In this document: one piece after another, positions 41,875-54,454 of the stretch
Numbering within the stretch: the stretch's first letter is position 1
How the letters are laid out: every line of letters starts with the position of its first letter
Assembly: GCA_003290165.1 (NCBI GenBank)
Contig: QNQO01006979.1
Span: forward strand, 62,001-126,000
Direction of reading: 5' to 3'
Length of the DNA: 64,000 nucleotides
DNA from: Berberis thunbergii
Taxonomy: Eukaryota > Streptophyta > Magnoliopsida > Ranunculales > Berberidaceae
Notes under the pieces: model-generated
Database searches by the model: none
Seen by the model: only the letters and a program-made list of their open reading frames with translations
What the model was told of the DNA's origin: nothing
Program-made: the position numbers and the translations under genes

Positions 41875-43284
41875 CACCTCCACAAGCTGGACATGTAGAC
41901 ACGGATAAAATGTGCAGTTTAGAAGAAACTTTGAAGTCTAATTTGGGGAAGATGAGCGAATGTGAAATCAGCATGACTGCCGCATTTTGATAATTCTTGT
42001 ATGAATCATGACTGTTGAGTGACAGAGCTAATGATTAGACTTAAGTCAGCATGACTATTAAATTCTAATAATTCTGGCATAAAGAAATCATGACTGTCAA
42101 GTGAACGGCTAATGGTTCGACTCGAGTCAGCATGACTATCATATTATGATAATTTTGGTATTAAAAAATCATGACATTCGAATGAACGGCTAATGGTTCG
42201 ACTCAAATTAGCATGACTCCCCCTCAGCGTGACGGTTGAAAAAATTGTTCAGGACAAATATTGGTCTTGCTCAGAATTGGTATTAATATTGCTCAACATT
42301 GGTGTCGATAGTGGGGTTTTTTGAGACTTGTGGTGGTACTGACTAAAGATGGTGGCGTGAATAGTAGAGAGAATTTCTTTCTCTCCACTATGTTTCTTCT
42401 TCTTCCTTTACTGCTTCGCTGCAACTTCTTCCTTATTGTTATGTTTCATTGTTGCTGAGACAGAAGACCGAGGAGAAATGCGGAAAACGAGAAAGGAAAA
42501 ACGGTAGTGGTTGTTCAGCAAGATGGCAATTGTCGGCGAAGAGAGAAGTGAATAGGAGATCGCGATTGGTTGCTGAAATTTCCAATTTGTTTGCAATTTG
42601 CTGAAGAAAAAGATCAATCGAAACCTTACCCATCAATTTGAAGATTTGATCATTCTCTCGAAATGAGAGGGATCGTTCTCTCGAAATGAGAGGGATCCAA
42701 ATGTGATGAATAAATGACCTGAAATTCGGAGAGTGAGGAGGCGACGTTAGTTGTGGTCGACCGCGAAATGATGTTGTGGGGTGAGATGTGGTTGTGAGTG
42801 AGCTTCCAGGGCGAGAAGAAGATGGGTCCGTTGGCATGATGGAAGAAGATAAAATGGCTGGTGGTTTAAGGCAATGAGTTGTGATGATGTACTGGCTGTG
42901 TAGTTATTGTTGTGTTCATGAACGAAACAGAGAAGAATCTATTTGCTGGAGAATGATGAAGGTGTTCGTGGTGGCTGCCATTTACGAAGAAGTGGGCGAG
43001 ACGGTGAGAGGCTATGAGTCGTGTGATCTGTTGAGAGAAAAAGAGTGTCTATGGTGGTCTATGTGTGTTGGCGGAAGGTGCCCCCGTGCAAGGAGAAGTT
43101 GCTGGATGGAGTTGTGAAGAACTTTAACATTGTATTTACTTGTGAACTTATCACTGTATTAGAATCAGGGACAGCAATATCAAGCCTTGCGGTATTGAAA
43201 ACGAGATGGAAGGGTGGCAGAGATGAGGCTGTAAAAGGAAGAAGCAAACGAGATGGAGGACGATGAATTTGTGGTCGGTGTGTG
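41875..43284 (-). other. Interior 2 of the LTR element with three tandem repeats
   Basis: Non-coding. At about 41965-42235 an 85-90-bp unit containing TCATGACTGT, AACGGCTAATGGTTCGACTC and AGCATGACT is repeated about three times; these repeats are absent from interior 1. At 43042-43075 it shows the uninterrupted sequence of the site where CACTA C entered interior 1. Interior 2 stops at 43284 where a hAT element is inserted. Confidence 0.8.
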
Positions 43285-45497
43285 CAGGGGCGGACTCAGG
43301 ATTTTAGTCGAGGGGGGGCGAAATGAAAAATACTTATTAGTTGATAATAGTAGTTATCAATGGTAAAATCAAATTTTTTTTACCGAAGCTAGTAACTAAT
43401 AAAAAAAATTCAACTATAAAAAATACAATGCATATATCAAATTGGATCCAAGTGTAGTCAATTTTAAGCCAAAATAAGGTCACTATTGATAACCTTAGCA
43501 AAAAGCAAACAAGCATAATAACTAGAATATATAACTAATATCATAAAAGAGTTTGTCTAGGCAGCCAGACTTTAAAACCATTTTTTGGCCAGGCTAGAGC
43601 ATTTTTACACCTTTACCCATTCTCTTTAAAATACAATCACAAACATTATCTATATAAGGGATAGAAATGTAAAAAACTTAAAACTTGACCAAAAAGTGGC
43701 AAAGCCTGGTTGTCTAGAATTGAGAATCACAAAATAATTAGGATAAGTTCTAAGTGAAGCTAAAAAAAATTTGAAATTTGCGAATCTAATATGATCATAA
43801 TACAATTTCAAAGAAAAAATAGTTTATATGAGGCTCAAATTTTATACGAGTTAGCTAATGGTATATATTTTCATTGAATTCTATCGTTATTATTTTATAT
43901 ATTAATTTTAAATATTTTTTTGTTAGGTGTTTAATATCGCTTGTGAAAAACAATTCATTTATTTAATGTTCATAAATTTTTATTAAACTAAACATTTTTT
44001 AATGTTTGCAATTACTAATAAAATTGCATTGAAAATCAAATAAAAAATGCACTCGAAGAGTATCGAACTCAGGTCTTTTACAAAAAGTAATAAACCTCCA
44101 ACCACTACACCAACAAAGACATGTTTAAATATTTTCATAAACAATTAAGTTATTGTATACTACATTATATAATCGATTTTTTAAGACTAAAATATATATA
44201 CTAAAAATATTTTAAAAGTTGAGGGGGGGCAGCTGCCCCCCCCTGGTCCCTTAGTAGGTCCGCCCATGTCTATAGAAGGGATAGAAATGTAAAAAACTTA
44301 AAACTTGACCAAAAAGTGGCAAAGCCTGGTTGTCTAGAATTGAGAATCACAAAATAATTAGGATAAGTTCTAAGTGAAGCTAAAAAAAATTTGAAATTTG
44401 CGAATCTAATATGATCATAATACAATTTCAAAGAAAAAATAGTTTATATGAGGCTCAAATTTTATACGAGTTAGCTAATGGTATATATTTTCATTGAATT
44501 CTATCGTTATTATTTTATATATTAATTTTAAATATTTTTTTGTTAGGTGTTTAATATCGCTTGTGAAAAACAATTCATTTATTTAATGTTCATAAATTTT
44601 TATTAAACTAAACATTTTTTAATGTTTGCAATTACTAATAAAATTGCATTGAAAATCAAATAAAAAATGCACTCGAAGAGTATCGAACTCAGGTCTTTTA
44701 CAAAAAGTAATAAACCTCCAACCACTACACCAACAAAGACATGTTTAAATATTTTCATAAACAATTAAGTTATTGTATACTACATTATATAATCGATTTT
44801 TTAAGACTAAAATATATATACTAAAAATATTTTAAAAGTTGAGGGGGGGCAGCGGTCCCTTAGTAGGTCCGCCCATGTCTATAGAAGGGATAGAAATGTA
44901 AAAAACTTAAAACTTGACCAAAAAGTGGCAAAGCCTGGTTGTCTAGAATTGAGAATCACAAAATAATTAGGATAAGTTCTAAGTGAAGCTAAAAAAAATT
45001 TGAAATTTGCGAATCTAATATGATCATAATACAATTTCAAAGAAAAAATAGTTTATATGAGGCTCAAATTTTATACGAGTTAGCTAATGGTATATATTTT
45101 CATTGAATTCTATCGTTATTATTTTATATATTAATTTTAAATATTTTTTGTTAGGTGTTTAATATCGCTTGTGAAAAACAATTCATTTATTTAATGTTCA
45201 TAAATTTTTATTAAACTAAACATTTTTTAATGTTTGCAATTACTAATAAAATTGCATTGAAAATCAAATAAAAAATGCACTCGAAGAGTATCGAACTCAG
45301 GTCTTTTACAAAAAGTAATAAACCTCCAACCACTACACCAACAAAGACATGTTTAAATATTCTCATAAACAAATAAGTTATTGTATACTACATTATATAA
45401 TTGATATTTTAAGACTAAAATATATATACTAAAAATATTTTAAAAGTTGAGGGGGGGCAGCTGCCCCCCCCCTGGTCCCTTAGTAGGTCCGCCCATG
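43285..45497. mobile_element. hAT element (2.2 kb, non-autonomous) with triplicated right end
   Basis: Ends CAGGGGCGGAC and GTCCGCCCATG are inverted. An exact 8-bp duplication GGTGTGTG flanks it (43277-43284, 45498-45505), the hAT hallmark. Interior 1 shows the empty site at 41461-41468 (ATTGTGCG). There is no transposase. From about 43658 a unit of about 610-620 bp ending in ...TTAGTAGGTCCGCCCATG is present three times, almost without differences: starts at about 43658, 44278, 44887. The middle copy lacks the GCTGCCCCCCCCTG stretch at its end. Confidence 0.9.
43556..43716. mobile_element. Small foldback repeat nested in the hAT element
   Basis: TCTAGGCAGCCAGACTTT on the left is mirrored by AAGCCTGGTTGTCTAGA on the right. 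A related copy in opposite orientation lies at 52471-52633. The triplicated segment of the hAT element starts inside this repeat. Confidence 0.6.
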
Positions 45498-45505
45498 GGT
45501 GTGTG

Positions 45506-45650
45506 ACTGTGTATGAACTCTCTTACAGAGTGTGATTTTGCTTTCCAGCATTTTCCGTCTAGTGCATAGTTGGCGGAGGTGGGGAAAAATTTGAGTGTGC
45601 GGAGACTTGCTTGTAGCGAGATCTCAAGATCGCCGCTCTGATTGATATCA
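45506..45650 (-). other. End of interior 2
   Basis: Resumes GACTGTGTATGAACTCT after the hAT element, collinear with 41469-41616, up to a modified primer-binding site. Confidence 0.8.
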
Positions 45651-45905
45651 TGTTAATAAAATATTTGGAGAATTATATTATTGTTGTATAGTATTTCTTG
45701 GTTGAATACAAGTTTCAATAAGTTAATTTCTACCTAACCTTGTGGATACAGAAAACTTAAAACTTGTTATACAAAATAGAGTCTTATTCTGACTTTCCTT
45801 TTATAACTTTCATATTTACATATTCTGATTTTTCTTCTTATAGAGGTGAATCAATCTTTGACTTAAGCTTGACTGTGTTGAGTACAAGCTCTACATATTC
45901 TGACC
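45651..45905 (-). repeat. LTR copy 3 (5' LTR of the minus-strand element)
   Basis: About 255 bp, TGTTAATAAAATATTTGGAG to CTACATATTCTGACC, followed by the right target-site copy ACAAC (45906-45910). Confidence 0.85.
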
Positions 45906-46189
45906 ACAACATATAATAGGTTAAACAAAGAATGCTACATCCACAAAGTGGCTAGTCGTGAAGTTGAGAATATTAAAAGCAATGTAACAGACAAGTAAGC
46001 GAGTTGTTTTTTTAAAACGGGCCTCTAAATCATAGAATTAATCCAACATGTGAAATTGGACATTTAAGTTGCAAAATGAGTTGGGCTTAGTCTAGATAAC
46101 CCGACCCAACCCAACCAAACAACTCTAGCATGCGATCATGTATATGGCTGAGGGAAGCATCCAAAATAGTTAATCGCTTTTTCTAAGTG

Positions 46190-46304
46190 TCGAGGAAATG
46201 GGCGAGGGAGATGGGTGTAACCACCCATCCTTGTTGAAATGCGTGCTGTCACATATCTCGAGGGGATGGATGGTTACACCCATCTCCCACGCCCATTCCC
46301 TCGA
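46190..46304. repeat. Long perfect-like hairpin (41-bp arms)
   Basis: Arm 46190-46230 (TCGAGGAAATGGGCGAGGGA...) and arm 46264-46304 are inverted copies with about three mismatches over 41 bp and a 33-bp loop. The transcript would fold into a miRNA-precursor-sized hairpin. No terminal repeats or target duplication of a known MITE family were recognised. Confidence 0.85.
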
Positions 46305-47706
46305 TAGAGAGAAAGGCTCATAGTTAATGGCCACTAAATTTCTAGACTCGAAAGGTAAAGGCTCAGTGCACAGACCAAATTATTTTTATTTAAACAGGAG
46401 TAAAAATAACTTAACCTAACCCTCATGTTTGGATTCTTGACAAACCATTTTCTTAATTCTTTTTTTAAATAGCTCCGTAAATTGAAATCAATTTTTTTTA
46501 TTGAAAATTGATGTATTTTAAAATTATAATACAGAAAAGAGCCTAGTCCTAGGGGTGCTATCCATGCCTATTGTGGTAATAAAAAAATTCATGCCCGAAC
46601 ATTTTGTTTTCCAATAGATTGGTACATTTAAATGCTGTTGGCCTTCTAGTACTGTTCCTAACTGGGAAGCTAAACCTTCAACAGGCCTGCAAAACAATAT
46701 CTATGCGAAGGCTCCTTTCCTAAGGTTATCAATTTCTATCAAAACTATCCCTCAGTCCTGAAGTCTTATTCACCTTTTTAGCAAGTTGGGTTTGATTTTG
46801 ATATATAAGCTACTAGTTGTACAAGTTACAAATCAAATGAGTTGGTTCTTTGTGTTGCAGCACAGATCGATAGGGTCCAAAACTAGATTACCTAACCAAA
46901 TAAAGACAATAAGATGATGAACATATATTGTACATTCTTTACATGGGGTAGAATGTTGGATAAAAGCATTGTTGTACTAATCATTCTTTTGATGGGATTA
47001 AGCAATATTATGATCAAGGTTTCCTCTTTGACTGATTCCCTTCCTCGTACTGCAATGCCTGGTACAATAAATGATTTGTTATTCTTTGTTTGCCATGTCT
47101 GTTTCATTTTTATCTATTTTAGTTTCCCGTGGTTGAGTAATTATGAACTCGACATTATCGCTGAAGGGTCCCTTTTTGAGATCAGCGACAAAGTTAAGCA
47201 AAAAACATAGTCCTAATTAAGCTGGATAGTTCATATCTCATTGTCAAAACAAACTGCAAGTCTCATTCATAACCTGTAATATTGGTCCCTTTACAGTGTT
47301 TCTAAAGTGTGTAGGAGGCATTCTTGTTTCTCTAACTTTCATCAAATCTCTTAGTGTGGTTGAAGTGCCTCACCAAATATATACCAAGTACCATTTTGGA
47401 GATTGTATGAGCAATTATGTTGAGCTTTTAACCACAAATTCCATAGAAGGATTGGTAATATACTCTGCCTCATCCAATTTAGAGTTAGGCACTGTATCTT
47501 TAGGGTTTTGTTGAACAAACGGCTGTAGATGAGGGTATTCAATTACTGAATGGCCAAACACATAAAAAAAACTCCATTAGAAGAGTCAACCAATTATATC
47601 AATCAGGAGCATCATCTTTTGACATTTGCAATTCCAAACACATTTCTGCATGCAAGATTAGTTTGTTTACATCAATTAACCTACATTTTTTTGCAAGTAG
47701 GTTTGG
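46305..47706. other. Region without recognised gene
   Basis: AT-rich. Plus-strand frames 46914-47210 and 47296-47514 are open and partly hydrophobic, but I see no domain. Confidence 0.4.
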
Positions 47707-47709
47707 TAT

Positions 47710-47902
47710 CACTACACCAAATTGACATATTTGTAATAACCCAAAAACAGTATCACTTTTGAAGTGTAACAATTCACCTAATAATTTTACACATTTTCAC
47801 AAACAAAATGATACAATAATTATATCACCATGAAGAGTATGGTTATAAAAGTGATATGATACTGTTTTGAGAGTTGTTACAAAAGTACCAATTTGGTGTG
47901 TG
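47710..47902. mobile_element. CACTA-type MITE (193 bp)
   Basis: CACTACACCAAATTG at the left is mirrored by CAATTTGGTGTGTG at the right. Subterminal inverted words AACAGTATCA also match. TAT flanks both sides (47707-47709, 47903-47905), fitting a 3-bp duplication. The right terminus has drifted (CACACACC). Confidence 0.75.
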
Positions 47903-47905
47903 TAT

Positions 47906-49030
47906 ATATAATCTCCGCATCTTAAATTTTCATGAAACTTTCTCCATAATTCACCCTTTTGTCATTAAAAACAAAATTAATTCCACGAGTCATAGTCAGA
48001 GAACATATCGCTTCCCGAATATTTGAAAATGCCAATTTGTAGGATGTTATGTTTATAGGTGCCTTTGGTGTTGGAGATTGATTTAGGTGTGTAGGAGTTC
48101 AGATCTTCGCAGTGACATATTGCCTCAAAAATAGACAACTATCTGCATGTTCTTCTAGTTCTGATTCAACAGAAGGTTTGGCTTATCTGAATAGAGTAAC
48201 ATGTACATAGTCTTCACTTTATTTATATAGAACAGAGAAACATAACTCTGTAGAGACTACAATTATGCAACTCATTTCATCATTCACAACTTTGATTCTC
48301 CAAACCCACCCACTCTAATCTGTTCCAAATATTCATTAGTAGGGTTAGCATGCCTCAACTAATTACCTACTTTTTTTAGAAAACAAAATCAGTCCCCCCA
48401 ACTCCATTGATCTCGTTTTAATTAACATCCCACCTTAATTATATTAATGTTGATGCAAATTGTAGAGTTCATGGAAGACAAAAGCCTCCTCATTGGCTTA
48501 ATTGTAACTAATGCCAAATCGTTGCCCTAGATAACTTATAAGCTTCATGAGATCTCATGGTTTTCGGTTCAATTAGGTTAAACAAAGGGACCTTTATATT
48601 TGTTTTGCCATGAAATAGATAAGAAGCCAAAATCTAGTCCATTATTGACCTTCTTGGTCAGCCTTCCATGTGGAAATATAAGAGGGTGTGTTGATGTACA
48701 ATGAAACCTCATCACACATTATTTGTAACATGTTATGTAGCAGAGTGATGACAAAGGAGATGAGATTTGTCCACCACTGCTTGCAGGGAGGCAGTCTTCA
48801 AAGACAGATAACCACATGGCCCCCAATCATCCCCAAAACTCACAGTACTCTCCTTTTTCTTTTATTTTAAGTCATCTCATTTCATCCAACATGAAAGGAA
48901 GTGATAATCTAACGTATACACCTTATAATGCAAGAGATTCTTCTCACTACCTATTCATGTTCTTGCATGTACAAGAATGCTTATTGAGAGTAGACAATAT
49001 TGGAATGTCACCTTTTTGTCAATTGAATAT
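47906..49030. other. Region without recognised gene
   Basis: AT-rich. Nothing supported beyond short random frames. Confidence 0.4.
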
Positions 49031-49039
49031 CCCCACTAA

Positions 49040-49590
49040 GGGTATTTGTTTGTGTTGCGCCTTATTGCGGAAGTGGGTAGACACCAACAATTGCACACAA
49101 GTATCACAAGGATCCAATCAATTAAATAGAACAACTAGCAATGAAAGAAATTAGAGAAAATTAAGAACATACCACAAGAGACACAAGGTTTACGTGGTTC
49201 AGCAATTGCCTACGTCCACAGTGAGGTGATTTCACTATATTCAAGAACAAGGTATAAGAAGATGACAATTCTCACACAATCTCTCAACAAGAGATGAAAC
49301 AATTCAAGGAATTATCTTTCTCTACTCCCTGTGCATCACAGTTTTTCTACGTGCAATCATCATAATAAAAACACCTATAGTTCCTAGTATATATAGGGAC
49401 AACAGTTTTCTGTTTGGTATCAGTTTCCTGTTTCACAACAGTTTCCTGTTTCCTAGAATTTATTTCCTGTTCAAAAAAACAATTTCCAGAAGTCCAAACA
49501 GTTTCCTGTTTCAAATAGGAGTCCAAACACTTTCCTGTTTAAAACATGTTTCCTATTTCACAGTTTGGTTGGAAAAAAATATTTTGCTAG
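49040..49590. repeat. LTR-like stretch with TTTCCTGTTT repeats
   Basis: Contains AAGGTTTACGTGGTTCAGCA and TTGCCTACGTCCAC, a phrase I associate with LTRs of plant retrotransposons. It then has TATATATAGGGAC (TATA-like) and about eight CAGTTTCCTGTTT repeats (49390-49550). No partner LTR or coding region is present, so it may be a solo LTR. Limits are uncertain. Confidence 0.35.
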
Positions 49591-49599
49591 AATTGATTG

Positions 49600-52465
49600 A
49601 ACTATAGGTTTGATTGCACATGCAAATCTAGGGAAGTTTTTAAAGAAATTAATTGAACTCTGGATTGGAAATGGAATTTGTAGATTTATTAAGGGTAAGC
49701 AATTAGACTTTCACATGGAATCCAAAAAACAGGCTACTCGATCACAATTAAGGTATCCGGTGATGTTTAGGTATCGTAATTATTGTCCCATTGGGAAGAG
49801 AAGTAAATGCTAATTGTTGTTTTGAGGAAAAAAAAAAAGTTAATGGCAGTACTCCTCAAAAACTTGAATTGTCAATAATAAAAATCTACTTACTAATTAA
49901 CTTAGGATTGTAAAAGTATCAATAACTATGTCACAATAACTTGATAGAGAAAATAAATTTTAATTAATTTATTTATTTACTTTTAAAATTTTGTGTGTAC
50001 ATTCCAAAACATATGACATACACGGTTGACTCGGTTTTTCTTTAATAAGTAATCAAGTCCAAACTATAGGGAATAATAAAAACTCCCCAATTGATCAGAC
50101 TATGGTTCATTTCTAAGAAGATAAAGAAAATCCCAAGAAGACTCAAAAAATTGGAAGAGAGAGAGAGGTCGATGGAGATTTGTGGAGATATAAAATGCAA
50201 GCAAGAGGTCACATTCATGTACATATATGCATGAGAGGCCTCTATCACTGTTGCATGTATTATCTTTCATTTACCAAGAAACACTCGTACAAATACATCA
50301 ACCTCGTAGCCTTACTTGATCTACACATAGCTAGACCCAATCAGAGAATGTCTTTGAATTCAACAAGTTAGTTTTCAACTCCCAATATTAATAAATGTTG
50401 TGATCAAAGTTCATATTCATATATCATGCGTTAATGACCTTTCTCTATCCCTTACTTCACTCTTTGCTCTCCTCTATATATCACACCATGTGACCTTGTC
50501 TTCATGGATGGAAACCTCACATGGAAGATAAGAAGAAGGAGAAAGGAAATCTATGGATATTAGAGGATCCATCCAATATGTTACAGGGGGCCACAGACCT
50601 TATGCATGTGATGTTGCATTCTAATTAGATAAATTGGACCTTATCATACAAAATTTAAATGTTGACTGGTTTGGTTTCATCACGATGTATGCATTGTTTG
50701 CACACAATTTAAGTCGGTCCTGAAAACAAGATTCATGCTTCGTGCATCTATGTTTCTCACAGGTGATTGTTGTCTGTTGAGTGTATGAATCTGAAGTTGT
50801 GTAGTTTATAAGAGAGCCCATTTCATGTTCTCATGCAAGTTTCTATATGCAATGAAAACTCTGTCGATCTGATCAACAAATCTCCCAACCCAATTTATCT
50901 ACTTTTATCTCCCATAACCTTTTGTCATCACTCTCACGTGCTTATATGTCTTTACCCTAATGTATCTCACGTGCTCCTCCCTTCCCCATACAGAAATGTA
51001 TTAATTGAAAAATAAAAAGGAAGAATATGAAATGTATTGAAGGAGCGCGCCTTCCATTATTTTACCACCATATAGAATCCAAGCTAATCATAAACCCTTT
51101 TCATCAGAGGTACAGTTAGGGGGAAAAAAATCTCAATTTCATTAATTAGGAATAATGTATCTAAAAGTGAAAGGAGGGTTACAAACTTCTGTTGATAATT
51201 GTCAACTCCAAATATTGTTTTAACAAGACAACCCAATATGTGAACACCGAAATTGACATTTCAAGCAACAACGCAAGTGTCATCAAACCTGCCTTGAGAT
51301 GCGTCTGAATCATCAATTAACATTTATAGAATTTTATTATTTATTTGTTGTTAAAATTATAGAATTTGGTGGTATTATTTCCCTCAAATCTTGTCTTCAT
51401 CATCTGATTTGATACTGCTACACGCAGGTTATGTAAGGGCATCCAATCTAACTAGTGCCGCCCACAGAATAAGTAAACATAACATACTCTATATAATATG
51501 CTCCTACATTACATGTTTGTAAGGGCACATCTTTTTTCAGTTATGCCCATGAATTTTGCAAGGTCTTCCTTCCAATATGTTAACTTCAACTGAGGCACAT
51601 CATTGGAAGAAGCACACATGTATTGCCTTACCCCGACAATGTAGATGAGGTTAGATCCTGATAAAAACTTTAGATTCACACCTAGGAAGCGTCTTAATTT
51701 TTCCGGTGAGATCATTCATAGTAATTTGTGAGAATTCAGTAAATAAAATGGGAAAGTTAACAACATTGTTTGAAGGAGGGGCGTCGGTTGCCCACAATAA
51801 GCCACTCCCCTGGTTCCTTTGAAATGGAGCGCACAATCTGGGATAATGCTGGATGAGCCAATGAAAAATGATCATCGTGGAGAACTATTAGTCTTAGCAC
51901 AATATCAAATGAGTCGCTCAATCTCAAATGAAGATCGACTTTTACATCACCTTGTTTGTGGGTTGTTCACTTTACAAGCTTACTAACACAAACTCAACAA
52001 ATTTTTTGACAAGTAATAAAGGTTTGGCATCCCATTGTTGCCCCTCCCCTCCGAAGGTTTAATTAAAAAAAAAAAACACACAAATTCAACAAATTTAACA
52101 CATTTAATTTTAGCACTACTATGCATGGGTTGTGTGATTTTGTTGTTAAGGAGATGCGACATTTTAATTGTATAATACCATATACAACTTTTTAATAATA
52201 AGAATAAGAATAAATTCAATCAATTTTGTTATAAATATGTTTTGGATTCTTGATAGTTACCAAAGTACAGCCTTGATTTAAAACACCCATAGGGTAAAAG
52301 ATATTGATCATAATCCACAGGAACAGCAAAAACCAAAACACCAGAACTGCCAAAGTGATCTTTTTTTTAGGGATTCACATGATAATAGATAGAGTCACTA
52401 TCTTCTTCACTTTCTGCCTTTTTATTACAAACCTTTAAAATCAGGGAATATGCTATTATAGTAAC
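49600..52465. other. Region without recognised gene
   Basis: AT-rich. Open frames are below about 75 codons and carry no recognised motif. Confidence 0.4.
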
Positions 52466-52470
52466 TTTGT

Positions 52471-52633
52471 TTATCCAGCCCGGGCTATCAACCATTTTTT
52501 TGTTAGGGTTGCTCTTTACATTTTTACCTTTTCTATAATTGATGTTTGTGATTATGTTTTAAAGAAAATGAATAAAAATATAAAAAACCCTAGCCTTGAC
52601 AAAAAAATGGTCAGTTACCCTGACTGCCTAGAC
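52471..52633. mobile_element. Foldback repeat, second copy
   Basis: Reverse-complement relative of 43556-43716: AACCATTTTTTTGT near the left is mirrored by ACAAAAAAATGGT near the right, with an outer GCCTAGAC. About 163 bp and non-coding. Confidence 0.6.
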
Positions 52634-52639
52634 TTACTC

Positions 52640-54130
52640 CTTTGCTTACTTGCTGCAACATTTCCATAAATTTCTTTGGCTCATGGGATCTTACACCAAC
52701 AAGGCAAGCCCTTTCTTCCCTCTCGAGGTTAAAGTCATAAAAGCTCTTAAAACTCTCCCAATACAATCCCCTTCAAAGTCTAAGCAATAACATGGGGAGC
52801 AATAATGTTCTTCCTTGCTAGGTGCTGCAATTGAATTCTCAGGTAGGTTAAGGTCCGACGTATTAAGGATCCAAGGCAAAAAAACTAAAAGTTACAGTAA
52901 ATTGTAAAATATATATTTTAACATTAAAGCATATTTTTATTCAATATCAAAATGATTTACAATCTGTTTGGAGGTACGTTATGACTTTACCCAAATTAAA
53001 ATATTTAAAAAAAATGGAAAAATTAACACTAGAAAAATTGACATAGCACAAAAAGCTTACACTACCAAAACCACACTGAAATTTTTCGCTGCCTTCAAAA
53101 CCTTAAGGTCTGCGATTGCATTTGGTATCTCATTTCAAGATTCAAACCTTGCCATTGCATAGCACCAAATATGTTGTACATCAACATGCACAACATATGT
53201 GTGGATGACCGATAATATCATAGCAAAGCCACGATAATGGACATTGAATCAATAGAATAGAGGGAGCTTCCCCACCCAAAATGCAGGAAACCATTGATGT
53301 AATGAACTATTTCCACCTTTCACAAATTAAAAAAAAAAATCAGAAATAGTAAAATAGAAAGATAATTTAAAAAATAAATAAACAGGTATGTTTGTTTGTT
53401 GTTGGTGGTGTTTCTTTCCCCTCGTATACGGAATATCACCAGTCTATAGCTATCAAAAGATGGGTCCAAAATCTGCGGCCATTACTATCAAGGGACCGCG
53501 GCCAGTTTTTACCCCACCATAGACAATTACATGGGACCTGAAATTAAGCATTCCATGTTTCTAGCAACAGTCATTCTTTACTCAGAATTTATACTTTCGC
53601 TGTAACTATTGAGTATCAATAAAAATCAAAGTGGATCATCACCAACTACCTCTTTTGTTCCAACAGTATCGAATTAGTCATATTAAACTTTCATGAAATG
53701 ATTATTTTAGCTTTATTAATTGCGGGAACTACTAAGTCATATATGGTGTACCCTCGCTATGCTTTCCCACACTCTCGAGTCATTATTTTTTATTTAATCA
53801 AAATTTAGGTTGTATTTAGATGTGAAATTTGATCCAATCAAATGAAGCCTAATTTAAATACTGATTTTAGGAATTCAATGCACCAGGCCTTGTTTTTCCA
53901 TCCTCTATATATCTTTATATTCTTCTCTAGTAGACCATCCATTTTTTCTTCTTACAATCTCACTTCGGAGAGATAAGAAGTGGATAAAGAAGAGGGCGAA
54001 GGTGGTGAAATGGAACATATGTTGCGAATATATTAGGCTTTGAACAAGGGTTTAATTAATAAGATGATCCACATCTGACTACGTTGTGACTTTAGATGCT
54101 ATATTCATCAGAAAATTAATTTGAAAGAAC
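52640..54130. other. Region without recognised gene
   Basis: AT-rich. A minus-strand 62-codon frame at 52691-52879 is unrecognised. Confidence 0.4.
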
Positions 54131-54135
54131 ATTAA

Positions 54136-54454
54136 GGGCGTGTTTGGTTGCATAGAATCATATGCCATAGGAATTTATAAGGAGACCTCTACATTTTAGG
54201 CTAAATTGATGTATCACTCTACATCCACCATTTGATTTTGTAATCAATTGTGAGAATGAAAGTCAAATGAACATGAGAACCATATGTCTTTGAGGACCAA
54301 AGAGTGTGATTCTCATGTTCATGGGACTTTTATTCCCACCATTGATCACAAAATCAAATGGTGGATGTGAAGTGATACCTCAAATTAGCCTAAAATGTAG
54401 GGGTCCCCTCATAGATTTTCATGGCATAGGATTACATGCAACTAAACACCCCCC
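54136..54454. mobile_element. PIF/Harbinger-like MITE
   Basis: GGGCGTGTTTGGTTGCAT at the left is mirrored by ATGCAACTAAACACCCC at the right. The whole length folds back (CATTTTAGGCTAAATT versus AATTAGCCTAAAATG). TAA precedes the left end. The right end is blurred by a C-run (54448-54470), so the right TAA cannot be checked. Confidence 0.75.

Larger units (their letters stand above)
16179..45905 (-). mobile_element. Tandem non-autonomous LTR retrotransposon (LTR-int-LTR-int-LTR), host of nested insertions
   Basis: Three related LTRs (16179-16395, 41617-41874, 45651-45905) separate two homologous interiors. On the plus strand each left LTR edge beyond the first is preceded by the reverse complement of TGGTATCAGAG, a tRNA-iMet primer-binding site. 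The first LTR is followed by the complement of a CTTGGGGAGATG polypurine tract. The element is therefore on the minus strand. The outermost flanks share the 5-bp duplication ACAAC (16174-16178 and 45906-45910), so the whole tandem unit behaves as one insertion. Interiors have no gag or pol and are about 1.4 kb once later insertions are removed, like LARD/TRIM-type elements. Copia or gypsy affiliation cannot be decided. Confidence 0.85.
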
